From Desulfobacteraceae bacterium (GTDB lineage Bacteria; Desulfobacterota; Desulfobacteria; Desulfobacterales; Desulfatirhabdiaceae), in contig DAIEFO010000130.1 in NCBI GenBank assembly GCA_027325475.1, forward strand, positions 1 to 6,525: a stretch of DNA of 6,525 nucleotides, read 5' to 3'. This document shows, piece by piece, positions 5,810 through 6,525 of this stretch (the stretch's first letter is position 1; every line of letters starts with the position of its first letter). The notes under the pieces were generated by a model, which saw only the letters and a program-made list of their open reading frames with translations, was not told the DNA's origin and did no database searches. The position numbers and the translations under genes are program-made.

Positions 5810-6451
5810 CTATCCAAGCATACCCTGTTTTTTTATAAAGCGGATGATGTCATCCAGCCCTTGGGCTGTTTTCAGGTTGGTAAAAACAAAGGGGCGGTTG
5901 CCACGCATTTTCAAGGTGTCCTGTTCCATGATCTCAAGAGAGGCTCCCACCATTGGGGCAAGATCTATCTTATTAATGATGAGCAAATCGGAGCGGGTAA
6001 TGCCGGGGCCGCCTTTTCGCGGAATTTTGTCGCCTGCAGCCACGTCGATGACAAATATGGTCAGGTCGGAAAGTTCAGGACTGAATGTTGCCGCCAGATT
6101 ATCACCGCCACTTTCAATAAAGACGATGTCCAAATCCGGAAAGTTTCTGTTGAGCCGGCTTACGGCTTCAAGGTTTATCGAAGCATCTTCACGGATGGCG
6201 GTGTGCGGGCAGCCGCCTGTTTCCACGCCAAGAATGCGTTCTGGCGGCAGAGCCGAATGCCTTACCAGAAACTGGGCGTCTTCTGCGGTATAGATGTCAT
6301 TGGTTACAGCAGCAATGCTGTATTGGTCGCGAAGTCTCTGACACAGCAAAAGCGTCAGAGCGGTCTTGCCGGAACCGACCGGTCCTCCGATACCTATGCG
6401 CAAAGGGCCGGAAACGAGAGCACCTTGAGAAAGCTGATGATGGTCATGCAT
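5810..6451 (-). CDS. ureG: Urease accessory GTPase UreG
   Basis: This is a SIMIBI-class GTPase that carries nickel and, with UreD/UreH and UreF, inserts it into apo-urease at the cost of GTP. The 213-residue protein is full length for the family. Visible motifs are the P-loop GGPVGSGKT (22-30), TNDIYTAEDA (50-59), the nickel-binding CPH (81-83) within GVETGGCPHTAIREDAS (75-91), the Walker-B-like FIESGGDNLAATFSP (111-125), VIDVAAGDKIPRKGGPGI (134-151) and the guanine-specificity NKID (160-163). A short His-rich N-terminus (MHDHH) is typical and may hold metal. The start has GGAG 6 bases upstream (6458-6461) and follows the ureF stop by 13 bases, so the two are cotranscribed. ureG appears to be the last gene of the urease operon. 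No key residue is missing. Confidence 0.97.
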   Translation of the reverse strand: MHDHHQLSQGALVSGPLRIGIGGPVGSGKTALTLLLCQRLRDQYSIAAVTNDIYTAEDAQFLVRHSALPPERILGVETGGCPHTAIREDASINLEAVSRLNRNFPDLDIVFIESGGDNLAATFSPELSDLTIFVIDVAAGDKIPRKGGPGITRSDLLIINKIDLAPMVGASLEIMEQDTLKMRGNRPFVFTNLKTAQGLDDIIRFIKKQGMLG

Positions 6452-6464
6452 AACTTACTCCGTA

Positions 6465-6525
6465 TTATGAGCGAAACAGCCGGGAATACTGAGTTTCATG
6501 AAGACTGCCGGCAATAGCAAGCCCT
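6465..6525 (-). CDS. ureF: Urease accessory protein UreF, C-terminal fragment (cut by window edge)
   Basis: The reverse strand at the right edge reads GLAIAGSLHETQYSRLFRS and then a TAA stop at 6465-6467. HETQYSRLFRS is the characteristic UreF C-terminus, which takes part in the UreF-UreD-UreG nickel-insertion complex. Only 19 codons are inside the window; the gene continues past 6525. The stop lies 13 bases before the ureG start, giving the common ureF-ureG order and implying the rest of the urease cluster lies to the right. Confidence 0.9.
   Translation of the reverse strand, partial: GLAIAGSLHETQYSRLFRS

Noticed and set aside
5861..6517. 218-codon open frame on the plus strand
   Set aside because: Antisense to ureG, which carries all its catalytic motifs; no start signal or family similarity for the opposite frame.

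Overview
The window carries six genes, all on the minus strand, so transcription runs from right to left. The gene complement is a urease-maturation operon tail, a large membrane protein with C-terminal TPR repeats, and a phosphate-type ABC uptake operon. Together with intergenic repeats built on the 12-mer TCGTAAAAAGTC, this suggests a Gram-negative proteobacterium. I lean towards Desulfobacterota (the former Deltaproteobacteria), from the feel of the proteins and repeats rather than from any search.

Right end (about 5810-6525): the last 19 codons of ureF are followed after 13 bases by a complete ureG. These are accessory proteins that load nickel into urease. The structural urease genes should lie beyond the right edge. 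The 158-base gap after ureG (5652-5809) holds a candidate sigma70-type promoter and a strong 13-bp hairpin whose loop contains the repeat 12-mer.

Middle (3507-5651): a 714-residue protein has an N-terminal multi-span membrane half with the motif pattern of TMTC/GT-C-type glycosyltransferases, followed by about five TPR repeats facing the periplasm or cell exterior. Its substrate is unknown.

Left half (171-3382): ugpB, ugpA and ugpE encode the binding protein and two permease subunits of the sn-glycerol-3-phosphate (and possibly glycerophosphodiester) ABC importer. They are preceded by an array of 11-bp-spaced direct repeats that resembles a PhoB box, and a hairpin separates ugpB from ugpA. 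UgpE carries an AT-rich in-frame insertion of about 31 residues in the loop predicted to face UgpB. No ATPase gene (ugpC) is visible. Where it might be expected, 33 bases after ugpE, there is instead a 137-base hairpin-rich repeat (1-137) with perfect 12-bp inverted ends, and the window stops there.

I see no convincing novel defence or mobile system. The points most worth a second look are the UgpE insertion, the link between the terminal repeat and the isolated hairpin repeat, and the candidate Pho-type control region.
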